Made by a program: the position numbers and the translations under genes | The notes under the pieces: model-generated | Told to the model about the DNA's origin: nothing | Seen by the model: only the letters and a program-made list of their open reading frames with translations | The model's database searches: none | Shown here: positions 9,479-18,536 of the stretch, in pieces | How the letters are laid out: every line of letters starts with the position of its first letter | Numbering within the stretch: position 1 is the stretch's first letter | DNA from: Hyphococcus sp. | GTDB taxonomy: Bacteria > Pseudomonadota > Alphaproteobacteria > Caulobacterales > Parvularculaceae | NCBI GenBank assembly: GCA_028289605.1 | Contig: JANQON010000009.1 | Span: 186,001 to 250,000 of the forward strand | Direction of reading: 5' to 3' | DNA length: 64,000 bases

Positions 9479-10051
9479 TTAAGTCGGGTTGACCGTCCAC
9501 CACCATATCAATCCGAGAATGATAGTGGCGAATGCGGCGCCGGCGAGCGCGCCAGCCAGACGGCCTTTCCATAAGCCGCCGTGTTGCGCGCCGTCGGCCA
9601 GGCCTGCGGCCCCCGACGCGGCGTAAACGCCAACGCTCGCGCCCATCGATCCGGTCGGACCGTCGCCGATTGCTCCGTTGCCGCCCGCCGCGGTTGCAGC
9701 CGCCGACGTGTCAGGTTTTCCCGCGCCGTTTTCGGAATCGGACCAGACGTCGCCGATAAAACGAAACCCCCGCTTGTGAATAGTCTTAATCAGGCGCTGG
9801 CTCCGCCCATCGTCATCGACCGACTGGCGCAACGTTCGAATGCGGCTGTTAACCACGGCGTCGGAAACAATCCTTCCGCCCCAAATTTCCCGATTGATCT
9901 CGTCTTTGGTCACCACGCGGTCGCGGTTACGCACCAACAGGTGGAGTAAATCAAACACTTGCGGCTCCGTTTTGCGGAGTTCGCCGTCTTTTCTGAGCTG
10001 AAGCTTTTCGGTGTCCAGCTCAAATGCTTCAAAATGAAAAATGTCAGTCAT
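9479..10051 (-). CDS. Membrane-anchored winged-helix (OmpR/CadC/ToxR-type) DNA-binding protein
   Basis: wHTH: FELDTEKLQLRKDGELRKTEPQVFDLLHLLVRNRDRVVTKDEINREIWGGRIVSDAVVNSRIRTLRQSVDDDG; C-terminal TM AGALAGAAFATIILGLIWWWTVNPT. Confidence 0.85.
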   Translation of the reverse strand: MTDIFHFEAFELDTEKLQLRKDGELRKTEPQVFDLLHLLVRNRDRVVTKDEINREIWGGRIVSDAVVNSRIRTLRQSVDDDGRSQRLIKTIHKRGFRFIGDVWSDSENGAGKPDTSAAATAAGGNGAIGDGPTGSMGASVGVYAASGAAGLADGAQHGGLWKGRLAGALAGAAFATIILGLIWWWTVNPT

Positions 10052-10309
10052 ACGCGGCCCTTCTGACGCACTGGATTCGCAAATCTGCAAGCAGACTTCA
10101 CTGATAAGACCGCCTAGCAGGATAAATTTTCCAGGCCCGCGCAATATTTTTTTCGACCGTCGCAACGGCCTCGCAATTTCTCTGTCGCGGCGACCGCCCA
10201 CGCAAAACCGACTGATAATAAGGAACAGGGCATACGCATAGTGTAACGGGCGACGCCTCGCCGCTCGCGGCTGACGCACGCCGACGCGACAAAACGCGGC
10301 GCGCGCGCT

Positions 10310-10780
10310 TCAAAGAACCGACGACGGCAAAATAACCGTAGAAAACCAATAGGATTCGATTTCGTTTATAACTCGAACATAGGCGTCAAACGAGTTTGGC
10401 TTGGGGATGTAACAGTTCGCGCCGAGCCGATAACATTGAACGATATCGTGCGGATAGCGCGAGGTTGAGAAAACGACAACAGGCACGAGCTTCGCTTCGT
10501 CGATGTTGCGAATAGCAGTCAGCGTCGCAAACCCGTCCATATCAGGCATGTCGAGGTCCAGCAGGATTAGCCCTGGCCGGCGTCCGCCTGCAAGCGCGCC
10601 GCCGCGATAGGCGGTCTTGAGCATGTCGATCGCCTCGGCGCCGCTGGACACGATCATTAGTTCCGCACCGTGATCTTTCTGCTCATAAGCTCTGCGAAAA
10701 ATCTCCTGATCCGCATTGTCGTTGTCTATCAGCAATACGAGATTGTCGTATTGCACGTTGCGGAATTCAGCTGCGCTCAT
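10310..10780 (-). CDS. Single-domain response regulator (CheY/Rcp1-like)
   Basis: LLIDNDNADQEIFRRAY, ILLDLDMPDMDGFATL, VFSTSRYPHDI, CYIPKPNSFDAY (acid cluster, Asp and Lys positions present). Confidence 0.9.
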   Translation of the reverse strand: MSAAEFRNVQYDNLVLLIDNDNADQEIFRRAYEQKDHGAELMIVSSGAEAIDMLKTAYRGGALAGGRRPGLILLDLDMPDMDGFATLTAIRNIDEAKLVPVVVFSTSRYPHDIVQCYRLGANCYIPKPNSFDAYVRVINEIESYWFSTVILPSSVL

Positions 10781-11490
10781 CTGTCGGCCGCCTCATTGGA
10801 ATGCGATAATCATGCAGAACGCGATCGCGACTGTGCGGCGATGCGAACGCCCGCTTGTTGACATTCCCCACCCCTATTGGCTCCCCGAATCCCTTCCGAA
10901 TTCGCCTCTTTTGATATCCCCCCCTGTCATTGGCCTGGCGCATCTCTGTCTTGTTTCACAGCCTTTGCGCCTGAGGCATCCCCTTGTATTAGGCATGCTT
11001 CAACCACAGCCCGGCGATTTAACCAGTCATTTAGCATACTGTATCGGCTAAACGGGTGAATTGCTTGCACGGCTCATGAATTTATTCTGGAGTAATTATT
11101 GCCCCCGTAATCGCATTCGCGCGCGAATAAACTGCAGGGCGCCGCGCGATGATCGACGACGACGGGACTCCGCCGCTTTTTGCGCCGCCTTCGCTCGCTC
11201 AACGCTCATACACGAAATTTGGGCGAAAAATGCACGCGCATGACACGTTGGTTGCGCCAGACCGCTTCAACCGCGCAGCAACCGTGGCGACTGTGCGATA
11301 AGTCTATGAATAGTATTCTCCTTTTGTAGACCAGCATGTTTCAGTCAACGTTCGCACGAACTCCTGAATGTGTTGTTTTGCTGACCTTTTTTCTTTTGCC
11401 GTCAGCGGGCGACACCTCCCCCCTAATGCTTGGATATTTTGGCTAAGCTTTCGCCTCTAGCCTGACATCGTAGTTTTGCGGAGTACAAGA

Positions 11491-12099
11491 GTGTATATCA
11501 GGTCCGAACGGCGGCGATACTGGAGACGCCCCATCAGTGCAAACATACGATTCACGAATACGCTCAATACAGAACATTCGGGCAAGCTCCTGAATATTTC
11601 CGAATGCGGATTATACATGACGACCGATGCGAAGCTCGACATCGGCGATCAGATTGTTGCTTACCCGGAGGGCCTCGGCCGGGTGGCGGGCGACGTCGTG
11701 CGCGTCTCCGGCGACGGGGTCGCGCTGGAATTCACGATGTCGGAACATGACCGCATCCTCTTGGAGCGGCGCATGGAGGCCGTTTTGCTGGGGATTCCAT
11801 ATTTCCGTATCGCTGACAGGCGCGCGCACACGCGTATTCCCCTCAGCGTCGAGGCGACGGCGCGGACAATACCCAGCGGTCAACAATTCAAGTGTCGGAT
11901 AACGGAAATCTCTCGGGGCGGCGCCTTCATTCAGGCTGTTAATCGCCCGACCCTGGGCTCCGAGATAAAAATCGGCGCCATTCGCGGACGCGTATGCCGC
12001 CTCACTCATAGCGGATTCGCCATTACCCTGGAGCGGACGTACAGCCGTCCGATTACGACTGCATCCGCTGACGTTGAGACAATGGTGTTGACCGCCTAG
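11491..12099 (+). CDS. Tandem PilZ-domain protein (paralog 1)
   Basis: RRRYWRRPISANIRF...GKLLNISECGLYM...GLGRVAGDVVRVSGDGVALEF, then second half ADRRAHTRIPLSVEATAR...CRITEISRGGAFI; GTG start at 11491 with upstream GGAG. Confidence 0.8.
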   Translation: MYIRSERRRYWRRPISANIRFTNTLNTEHSGKLLNISECGLYMTTDAKLDIGDQIVAYPEGLGRVAGDVVRVSGDGVALEFTMSEHDRILLERRMEAVLLGIPYFRIADRRAHTRIPLSVEATARTIPSGQQFKCRITEISRGGAFIQAVNRPTLGSEIKIGAIRGRVCRLTHSGFAITLERTYSRPITTASADVETMVLTA

Positions 12100-12343
12100 C
12101 AAGCGCCGGCGCTGCGCAGGCCTTGATTGACGGAAACCGGGTTTTCGCCTTGCGGTTGACGCCAAGCTACGGCCTATTGAAGCGCCCGCCCTAACCTGCA
12201 CGAAATTATCTATTATTCTGTACACAAATTGCATAATTCAGTCATGAGGCGGCCTCTTGCCTTCAAGCGAAATTAACGACCGCCGGGCGAGCCTTTCCGT
12301 CAACTGCAATGCGCCCTGATTACCCGGGCGGCGGGAGGTTTCG

Positions 12344-13006
12344 TTGGCGGCGACACTCAACAAGCGGCAATATATGCGCCGATCGCTCAATATTCGCGTT
12401 CGGTACGCCGTTCGGACTCTTCCCGAGACGTCCGGCCGCATCATTAATATCAGCGAAGGCGGCTTTTTTATCGCGCCAAGCACAAACGCCAAAGTCGGCG
12501 ACATCGTCATTGCGTATGCGGATGGGTTGGGAAGGCTGAAGGGGCGGGTTGTTCGAACGGACCGGCGCGGCTTTGCGGTAGCGCTTGATGTGTCGGAGAA
12601 ACAGAAACGATATCTGGCGACGCGCATTGCTGCGTTACTGAATGGCGTTCCTTACATGCGTATTCTGGACAGGCGGGTTAACCGCCGACTTGATTTGGAT
12701 CTGGAGGTAACGTCTCAGATCCTGCCCAATGGCCCATTTTTCGATTGCGTCGTCGTAGAAATGGACGCCGATACGCTCGTTGTGCGGACTGATCAGCAAA
12801 AACCGGCGATCGGCGCGCCGTTGCGGATCGGCGGGCTCGTCGGTCGCGTCGCCAGCCGTCGTCGCAACGGTTTTGTCTTCAACATCAGCCGACTCGCGCG
12901 CGGCGCCCGCAACAGACCGGGGCTTTTGGAACGCATTTGGCTGAATTCGACCCATGATTGCGGTCAAGACCGGCCAAAAGCGAGCAACCTCATGTCGCGG
13001 TTGTAA
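12344..13006 (+). CDS. Tandem PilZ-domain protein (paralog 2)
   Basis: KRQYMRRSLNIRVRYAVRTLPETSGRIINISEGGFFI...GLGRLKGRVVRTDRRGFAVALD, then DRRVNRRLDLDLEV; clearly related to the 11491 product. Confidence 0.8.
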   Translation: MAATLNKRQYMRRSLNIRVRYAVRTLPETSGRIINISEGGFFIAPSTNAKVGDIVIAYADGLGRLKGRVVRTDRRGFAVALDVSEKQKRYLATRIAALLNGVPYMRILDRRVNRRLDLDLEVTSQILPNGPFFDCVVVEMDADTLVVRTDQQKPAIGAPLRIGGLVGRVASRRRNGFVFNISRLARGARNRPGLLERIWLNSTHDCGQDRPKASNLMSRL

Positions 13007-13108
13007 ACGCCCTGGCGCAGACGACGCGGGGTCACGCACAAGCGGCGGAATTGGCGGTGGACGTTCTGATTTCTTGCGCGCATGAGCACATGCCCGCGCA
13101 AAGGAGTG

Positions 13109-13164
13109 GGCCGGCAAGCCTTGTTCTCGCTATAGCGAATTATTGTTTTTGGGGCTTGCCGGCC
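13109..13164. other. 12-bp inverted repeat enclosing a second perfect 12-nt palindrome in the convergent gap
   Basis: GGCCGGCAAGCC (13109-13120) / GGCTTGCCGGCC (13153-13164); loop contains TCGCTATAGCGA. Confidence 0.7.
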
Positions 13165-13353
13165 GCTGGGTAAGTGGAGTCTCACGATACCCGAGTTAAG
13201 GCTCTAAGTTGGTGGAGGGGAAAGCCTTAATCTCCAAACACCAATACCGCGATTAACCTTGATTTTCCGTTAACGCGGCCGAAAAAAGCACGGCGCCCCG
13301 GCAACACGTTCCCGGGCGCGATCCGCTATAGCTTATTTGTCTTTATACAGAAC

Positions 13354-13866
13354 TTATGAGTGTTCCGACGTATCGTGAATGAAGTGTTCCAGAAAATGGA
13401 CCAAGCTTGCGACGTCTTGTTCTTCAGCGCTCGCAATAATCTTAATGCACGAGCTTCGTACGTCGCTGAACCCCGACAGGTCGATAAATTGACGATCCAA
13501 CAATTTCTCGGCGTGACTATGGGGCTCGATGCCGTCGAAGAAGAAGCCAATGGGTATGTTCAACGCCTGCGCGAATGCGAGAAGCCGGCCAGCGCTAATC
13601 CGCACGGATCCGTTTTCGTGTTTTTGGACTTGTTGAAATGTGAGACCAACTTCACGACCTAGGGCGGATTGCGACAGTCCCGAGCTCTGGCGAGCCAGGC
13701 GAAGTCTTTTCCCTATATAATCGTCATACGCCTCAGTTGTTTCTTTCTTTGAACCGCTCATTTGCCCAAGAAATGCCGTACCGCTGATCTGCGCCGCCGA
13801 TGGAGGCGTTTGCTTGGTCGGTAGTTCCGACGGCTTGTTTTGATCTGCGGTAATAGGCCAACCCAC
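13354..13866 (-). CDS. XRE-family helix-turn-helix transcriptional regulator
   Basis: YIGKRLRLARQSSGLSQSALGREVGLTFQQVQKHENGSVRISAGRLLAFAQALNIP; start could be GTG 13866 or ATG 13761. Confidence 0.88.
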   Translation of the reverse strand: MGWPITADQNKPSELPTKQTPPSAAQISGTAFLGQMSGSKKETTEAYDDYIGKRLRLARQSSGLSQSALGREVGLTFQQVQKHENGSVRISAGRLLAFAQALNIPIGFFFDGIEPHSHAEKLLDRQFIDLSGFSDVRSSCIKIIASAEEQDVASLVHFLEHFIHDTSEHS

Positions 13867-13884
13867 CCCAACTAACCATAATTA

Positions 13885-13901
13885 GTACGTATTGTACGTA
13901 C
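13885..13901. promoter_or_regulatory. Perfect 7-3-7 palindrome, candidate operator for the XRE / RHH-like divergent pair
   Basis: GTACGTA-ttg-TACGTAC in the gap between divergent genes 13354-13866 (-) and 13958-14347 (+). Confidence 0.6.
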
Positions 13902-13957
13902 AAGCATCGGTTAAAGCAATTCTTGATTTTCGTCAATCTCGTTTGTAAATCCGGTAT

Positions 13958-14347
13958 ATGACCCAAAACAGGCGCTTCAATTTTCGCTGCGACGAAGCAT
14001 TCTTGGACTCAATTGACAATTGGCGTCGCAATCAGACCCCAATCCCGTCTCAGTCCGAAGCTATTCGCATTCTTGCGTCGCGCGGCGCCGCGCTGGACAG
14101 ACACTTTGCAACGATCTTACGAAGCGCGCTCGGAGAACTCATTCCGGCGGGTTTTTTTTCCGACGCCGAGGACCAGGAAATATATGAACGTTTGCATTCT
14201 GTTCTGACGCTGACCCTTGATAAGGTGTCTGCTCTTGAAGAAACCGCTCGTCAGCGCCCCTCCCCGGACCGCGCCGGCGCTCACGAAGTTCAGGAAAAGC
14301 CTTCTCAAGATAAATTCGCACCCAGGTTGCGACAATGTTCTCGTTAG
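13958..14347 (+). CDS. Small protein with ribbon-helix-helix-like N-terminus
   Basis: RFNFRCDEAFLDSIDNWRRNQTPIPSQSEAIRILASRG resembles an RHH DNA-binding segment. Confidence 0.6.
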   Translation: MTQNRRFNFRCDEAFLDSIDNWRRNQTPIPSQSEAIRILASRGAALDRHFATILRSALGELIPAGFFSDAEDQEIYERLHSVLTLTLDKVSALEETARQRPSPDRAGAHEVQEKPSQDKFAPRLRQCSR

Positions 14348-14584
14348 GGTTTTCTTCGTCGTTCATGGAAAAGTCTTATTAAGCTAAATCAACTCACGCA
14401 AGCAGTTTTATTGTACGCCATCCACAATTTAATGAATGAGACTGCGCACTTATATGCGCAGTCACCCCAATAACGACGCGCTTTTTCGACGCTTTGTCCA
14501 TGTCAGCGCAACCGTCATTAATATCCTGACGCAACCACCTGTCGCCACCTTAAAATTCAGTATGCGCAGACTCTTCGCCATCGG

Positions 14585-14941
14585 TTAGCCGTCAATTCTC
14601 TGAATATCGGCCACCAGCGAATGAGCAAGCCTCTCGTCAACGGAAAGATCGTCGAAATCGGACCCGTATTCCGGAGCGAGGGCTTGGTACAGAAGCGCTT
14701 TCAGTTGCACGTCAGCATAAGTCGACGATGTCTTGACGGCGACGGCGCATGCAATTCTTGAGAGCTCGCTCAGCACCGCTTCACTTTCCGTCTCGCTGTC
14801 AAATCCGCCCTGTGCATGCAACGCCTCAAGCCGCGCAATAAGCGACTTCACCTCACCATAGTGAGCGGCGAACAGCGACGGCTCTTTTTCCCTGACCATT
14901 GCGGTCGGGGACTCTGGCGTGATCTTAATCGATTCAGACAT
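14585..14941 (-). CDS. Hypothetical protein (118 aa)
   Basis: Complete ORF, no competing ORF with recognisable homology on the other strand; no recognisable family. Confidence 0.55.
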   Translation of the reverse strand: MSESIKITPESPTAMVREKEPSLFAAHYGEVKSLIARLEALHAQGGFDSETESEAVLSELSRIACAVAVKTSSTYADVQLKALLYQALAPEYGSDFDDLSVDERLAHSLVADIQRIDG

Positions 14942-15155
14942 GGCGGCTCGCTTCTACGGCGCGCAAGATCCCACGCTTACCGATCGCACCGGACCGGCCG
15001 ACACAAACTGACGCGCAATGATAGACCCAACTACTTGCACCCCTATATTTAGTATTTTCGGCGTTCTCAGGAAATTGCAACCTCAAAGTTATAATTTTTT
15101 TTGCAGTTGCCGCGCGCCGCGCCGCCGTTTTCCGGGTTAGCATTATCGCCCTCCC

Positions 15156-16094
15156 CTAAGCTTTCGGCGTTGGTTTCGGATTGAGAGGCGATGTTATTTT
15201 GATCGCTTTCGCCTCACGGCACGCGCCCAATCGCCCCGCGCCGATAACGCACCGGCCGTTGGTTGTTTTGAGAACGATATCTATCGCCCGTTCCGGATTG
15301 TCAGATAACGGAATAACTTGACCGACCTCGAGGTTTGACAACTCTGACAATTGCGTCTTGTAGGTGTCCAGTATGAAATCCAGTTCAATCTCCGACCTGT
15401 GAATGTTGGATGTCATGTCGGTGCGCCAACGGGAATTCTCTCCCGCGTCAGCGTTTCGCTTGCGCCCGGTCGCCAAAAGTCCTCGCTCTTCCAAGAATTC
15501 AATGGGAAGATGAAAACTCAGCGCCGATTTCGCGGTTGCAGGCTCAATCGCGATATCAAGCGACAGCGTACAGAAAGCATCAGCGCGCAGTCCTTTAACC
15601 TCGTTGTCCGACGCTGATATCCTTTTCGCCGGCGCCGGCCTCGCTATCTCACCCGACCAGTTGTTTGGGTATTCATAACCGCCGAAAAAGGTCATAAGCC
15701 TGTTCACAACGGACAGAAGCACGGCGACGTCGACAGACGTTGCTTTTTCGTCTTCATCGGGAATTTTGAATTCACCGCCCAGCATCGCTTCACTTAGCGC
15801 TGCCGCGACATGCGAAGCCAAGCTTGCGAAACAAGCGTAATTGGTATTCTTCAGCTCACAGAAATATAGCGCGCGCCCCTCTTCTTCGGCCTCCTGAAGC
15901 AGGCGCTCGCATTCCTTGGCGCTGGCGGAAACGCTTTCCAATTGAATTGCGGCCCCGCCGGAGACATCGCTCAGGATCCCCAGGCATTCCTTTGCGAGGT
16001 TTTCCGACAAGTCTTCAAGGCACGGATACGCCGTGAGTTCGAAGCATGCGCTCTCGATTTTCTTGAGAAGAATCGCGGACTGATTGTCTTCCAT
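15156..16094 (-). CDS. Divergent FliM-like flagellar motor switch protein (C-terminal SpoA-like domain)
   Basis: C-terminal half LSFHLPIEFLEERG...WRTDMTSNIHRSEIELDFILDTYKTQLSELSNLEVGQVIPLSDNPERAIDIVLKTTNGRCVIGAGRLGACREAKAIKIT reads like FliM/FliN SpoA; divergent from motB. Confidence 0.65.
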   Translation of the reverse strand: MEDNQSAILLKKIESACFELTAYPCLEDLSENLAKECLGILSDVSGGAAIQLESVSASAKECERLLQEAEEEGRALYFCELKNTNYACFASLASHVAAALSEAMLGGEFKIPDEDEKATSVDVAVLLSVVNRLMTFFGGYEYPNNWSGEIARPAPAKRISASDNEVKGLRADAFCTLSLDIAIEPATAKSALSFHLPIEFLEERGLLATGRKRNADAGENSRWRTDMTSNIHRSEIELDFILDTYKTQLSELSNLEVGQVIPLSDNPERAIDIVLKTTNGRCVIGAGRLGACREAKAIKITSPLNPKPTPKA

Positions 16095-16176
16095 GCCTGA
16101 TCACCAGTGACAGTGTTAACCTTCCAATAGAAAGTAATTCCTTTAGATATCGCTAAGATTAACAGCGTTTCCCGCA

Positions 16177-16184
16177 ATTGGTGT
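16177..16184 (-). promoter_or_regulatory. ACACCAAT motif copy upstream of the fliM-like gene / motB
   Basis: ATTGGTGT on + strand; abuts/overlaps TTAG-N7-TTAA at 16184-16198. Confidence 0.5.
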
Positions 16185-16254
16185 TAGCGTGAAATTAAGG
16201 CGGCAACCGTATTTCTCAGCGCAGTGCAGAATAGTTGTGTAGTGACGCTTCACC

Positions 16255-17103
16255 GTGAGCAGCCCAGATCAGCCAATCATCAAGAAGGTCAAAAAGGTCT
16301 CGGGCGAAGGTCACCACGGCGGCGCCTGGAAAGTCGCGTATGCTGACTTTGTGACAGCAATGATGGCCTTCTTTCTTCTCATGTGGCTGTTGAACGCCAC
16401 CACGGAAGACCAGCGCAAGGGCATCGCCGACTATTTCAATCCGACAATTCCCGTTAGCCAGATTTCAGGCGGCGGCACCGACCTCCTCAACGGATCAACG
16501 ATTTTCGCCGAAAAGACGCTGGCGAAAGACGGCTCCGGCGGCGAAAAAACGACCCAGTCGTCGTCAAACGCCGACAAAAATGAGGAAACCGCTCAATCGG
16601 ACAGCGACCAGACAGACAATGACAGCGCAAAAAAGTCCGGAGAAGAGGATCTCAATTCTCTGGAGGAAAGACTGCGCGGACAGATCGACAACATCGAAAC
16701 AGAGGGTCTGGCGCGCCATATTCAAACCCGCGTCACGCCTGAAGGGCTCGTCATCGAACTGGTGGACATCGACGGCAGTCCATTGTTTGACGTGGGGTCC
16801 ACAAACGCTTCGCCGACCATGCGCATTCTCTTGGAAGCGGTGACGTCCAGTTTAAGCCTTGTACAGAATGAAATTTCCATTGTCGGGCACACTGACAGCC
16901 TCGCCTATTCCGGCGCACGCGGCTATTCCAACTGGGAGCTTTCAACCGACCGCGCCCATATTGCGCGGAAAATTATGGTTGAAAAAGGGTTTCCACAGAG
17001 CATGATCGACGAAGTCGCCGGCAAAGCGGACACTGAACCTCTCGTCGAAGATCGGTATGCGCCGCAAAATCGCAGAATCTCGATCACGATCCTAAGATCC
17101 TGA
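16255..17103 (+). CDS. motB: Flagellar motor protein MotB
   Basis: KKVSGEGHHGGAWKVAYADFVTAMMAFFLLMWLLNATT (plug/TM with stator Asp) and OmpA-like IVGHTDSLAYSGARGYSNWELSTDRA; GTG start. Confidence 0.95.
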   Translation: MSSPDQPIIKKVKKVSGEGHHGGAWKVAYADFVTAMMAFFLLMWLLNATTEDQRKGIADYFNPTIPVSQISGGGTDLLNGSTIFAEKTLAKDGSGGEKTTQSSSNADKNEETAQSDSDQTDNDSAKKSGEEDLNSLEERLRGQIDNIETEGLARHIQTRVTPEGLVIELVDIDGSPLFDVGSTNASPTMRILLEAVTSSLSLVQNEISIVGHTDSLAYSGARGYSNWELSTDRAHIARKIMVEKGFPQSMIDEVAGKADTEPLVEDRYAPQNRRISITILRS

Positions 17104-17107
17104 CGCG

Positions 17108-17115
17108 ACACCAAT
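17108..17115 (+). promoter_or_regulatory. ACACCAAT motif copy upstream of flgE
   Basis: Exact ACACCAAT; CtrA-like TTAT-N7-TTAA at 17120-17134 starts 4 nt downstream. Confidence 0.5.
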
Positions 17116-17198
17116 AAAGTTATAAAAATTTTAAGAATGCGCCGCCATAGTCGCGCATGCGTTTGGTTAAAACAATACAAAAAGTGTGAGCTGCAGTC

Positions 17199-18503
17199 AT
17201 GGGTCTTTCTTCTTCTCTCAACGCCGGCGTTATGGGGCTGGCGGTCAACGCCACTAAACTGGCGACGATTTCCGATAACATCGCGAACTCCGAGACGTTC
17301 GGGTACAAGCGGGTCGATACGGATTTTACAAACATGGTCCTGCAACAGGGCAACGGCGCCTATACTGCGGGCGGCGTGCGTGTCGCCACATTCAAGGACG
17401 TGGCGGCTCAGGGCGCGCTGATTTCAACGAACAACAGCACCGACATTTCGGTCGCAGGGCGCGGGATGCTGCCGGTTACCAACGCCGCCGGCGTTACCGC
17501 GCAGTCGGGCGATCGGCCGTTGTTCTTTACCACAACGGGTTCGTTTGCTCCGGATCAGGATGGCTTCCTGCGCACGCTCAGCGGATCGTTCCTGCTCGGC
17601 TGGCCGGCCAATGCCGACGGATCGGTCACCGTTCCCGGACGGAACAGTTCAGCCGGACTTGAACCGGTGCAGGTGACGGCGAACCAATTCATCGCTTCCC
17701 CGACGACGCAGATCGACCTTGGTCTTAATATTCCGGCGTCCGCGACGCAGGCCGGCGCCAGCGGCGCCGCGTATGACCTGCCTGTTGAGTATTTTGATAC
17801 GCTGGGCAGTTCGCAAACCCTGGCGTTCACCTTTACGCCGCAGGTCCCGGCGACCGGCTCGAGCAACACCTGGACCGTCTCCATCATCGACCAGGCGGGC
17901 GATCCGACAACGCCGATCGCCACCCTCGACATCGTCTTTGACGACGCCGCGGCGACGGCGGGTTCCATTCTGTCCGTTACGCCGACCAGCGGCGCGACGT
18001 ATGACTCAACAACCGGAATCATCAATGTGACGACCGCAACCGGCCCGATTGACCTGGTGGTCGGCGCGCCCGGCGCGGGCGGTCCGTTGACCCAGCTGTC
18101 GTCGAACTTCTCGCCGATCGGCGTTCGCGCCGACGGGGCCCCTATCGGCAACCTCAATTCCGTTGAAGTTACCGAAGGCGGCCTGGTTGAAGCGATCTAT
18201 GACAACGGCTTCCGCCGCACGATTTACCAGGTGCCCCTCGGTGATGTTCCAAACCTAAATGGCTTGACGGCGTTCGACAACCAGACATTCGGCGTTTCGC
18301 AGTCGAGCGGCGACTTCTTTTTGTGGGACGCGGGAACCGGCCCGGTGGGTACAACCGTGGGCTTTGCGCTGACGGAGTCGACCACCGACATCGCCGAGGA
18401 GCTGACGGATCTCATCCAAACTCAGCGCGCCTATTCGTCAAATGCGAAGATCATTCAGACGGTAGACGAAATGCTGCAGGAGACAACGAACCTGATCCGC
18501 TAG
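17199..18503 (+). CDS. flgE: Flagellar hook protein FlgE
   Basis: LSSSLNAGVMGLAVNATKLATISDNIANSETFGYKRVDTDF and C-terminal ELTDLIQTQRAYSSNAKIIQTVDEMLQETTNLIR. Confidence 0.93.
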   Translation: MGLSSSLNAGVMGLAVNATKLATISDNIANSETFGYKRVDTDFTNMVLQQGNGAYTAGGVRVATFKDVAAQGALISTNNSTDISVAGRGMLPVTNAAGVTAQSGDRPLFFTTTGSFAPDQDGFLRTLSGSFLLGWPANADGSVTVPGRNSSAGLEPVQVTANQFIASPTTQIDLGLNIPASATQAGASGAAYDLPVEYFDTLGSSQTLAFTFTPQVPATGSSNTWTVSIIDQAGDPTTPIATLDIVFDDAAATAGSILSVTPTSGATYDSTTGIINVTTATGPIDLVVGAPGAGGPLTQLSSNFSPIGVRADGAPIGNLNSVEVTEGGLVEAIYDNGFRRTIYQVPLGDVPNLNGLTAFDNQTFGVSQSSGDFFLWDAGTGPVGTTVGFALTESTTDIAEELTDLIQTQRAYSSNAKIIQTVDEMLQETTNLIR

Positions 18504-18536
18504 GCGAGACGCCCGGCGCATGACGCACGGTAAACC

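Noticed and set aside
8836-9482. Small ORFs in the moeA-wHTH gap
   Set aside because: No RBS, low-complexity or frameshifted composition, no recognisable family; treated as non-coding.
10781-11490. About 700-bp non-coding region checked for tRNA, sRNA or CRISPR
   Set aside because: No cloverleaf, direct-repeat array or strong hairpin with U-tract seen by eye; transcript data would be needed.
13237-13262. Possible CtrA box GATTAACCTTGATTTTCCGTTAACG near 13250
   Set aside because: The two TTAA half-sites are 13 nt apart, not 7; only half-sites remain.
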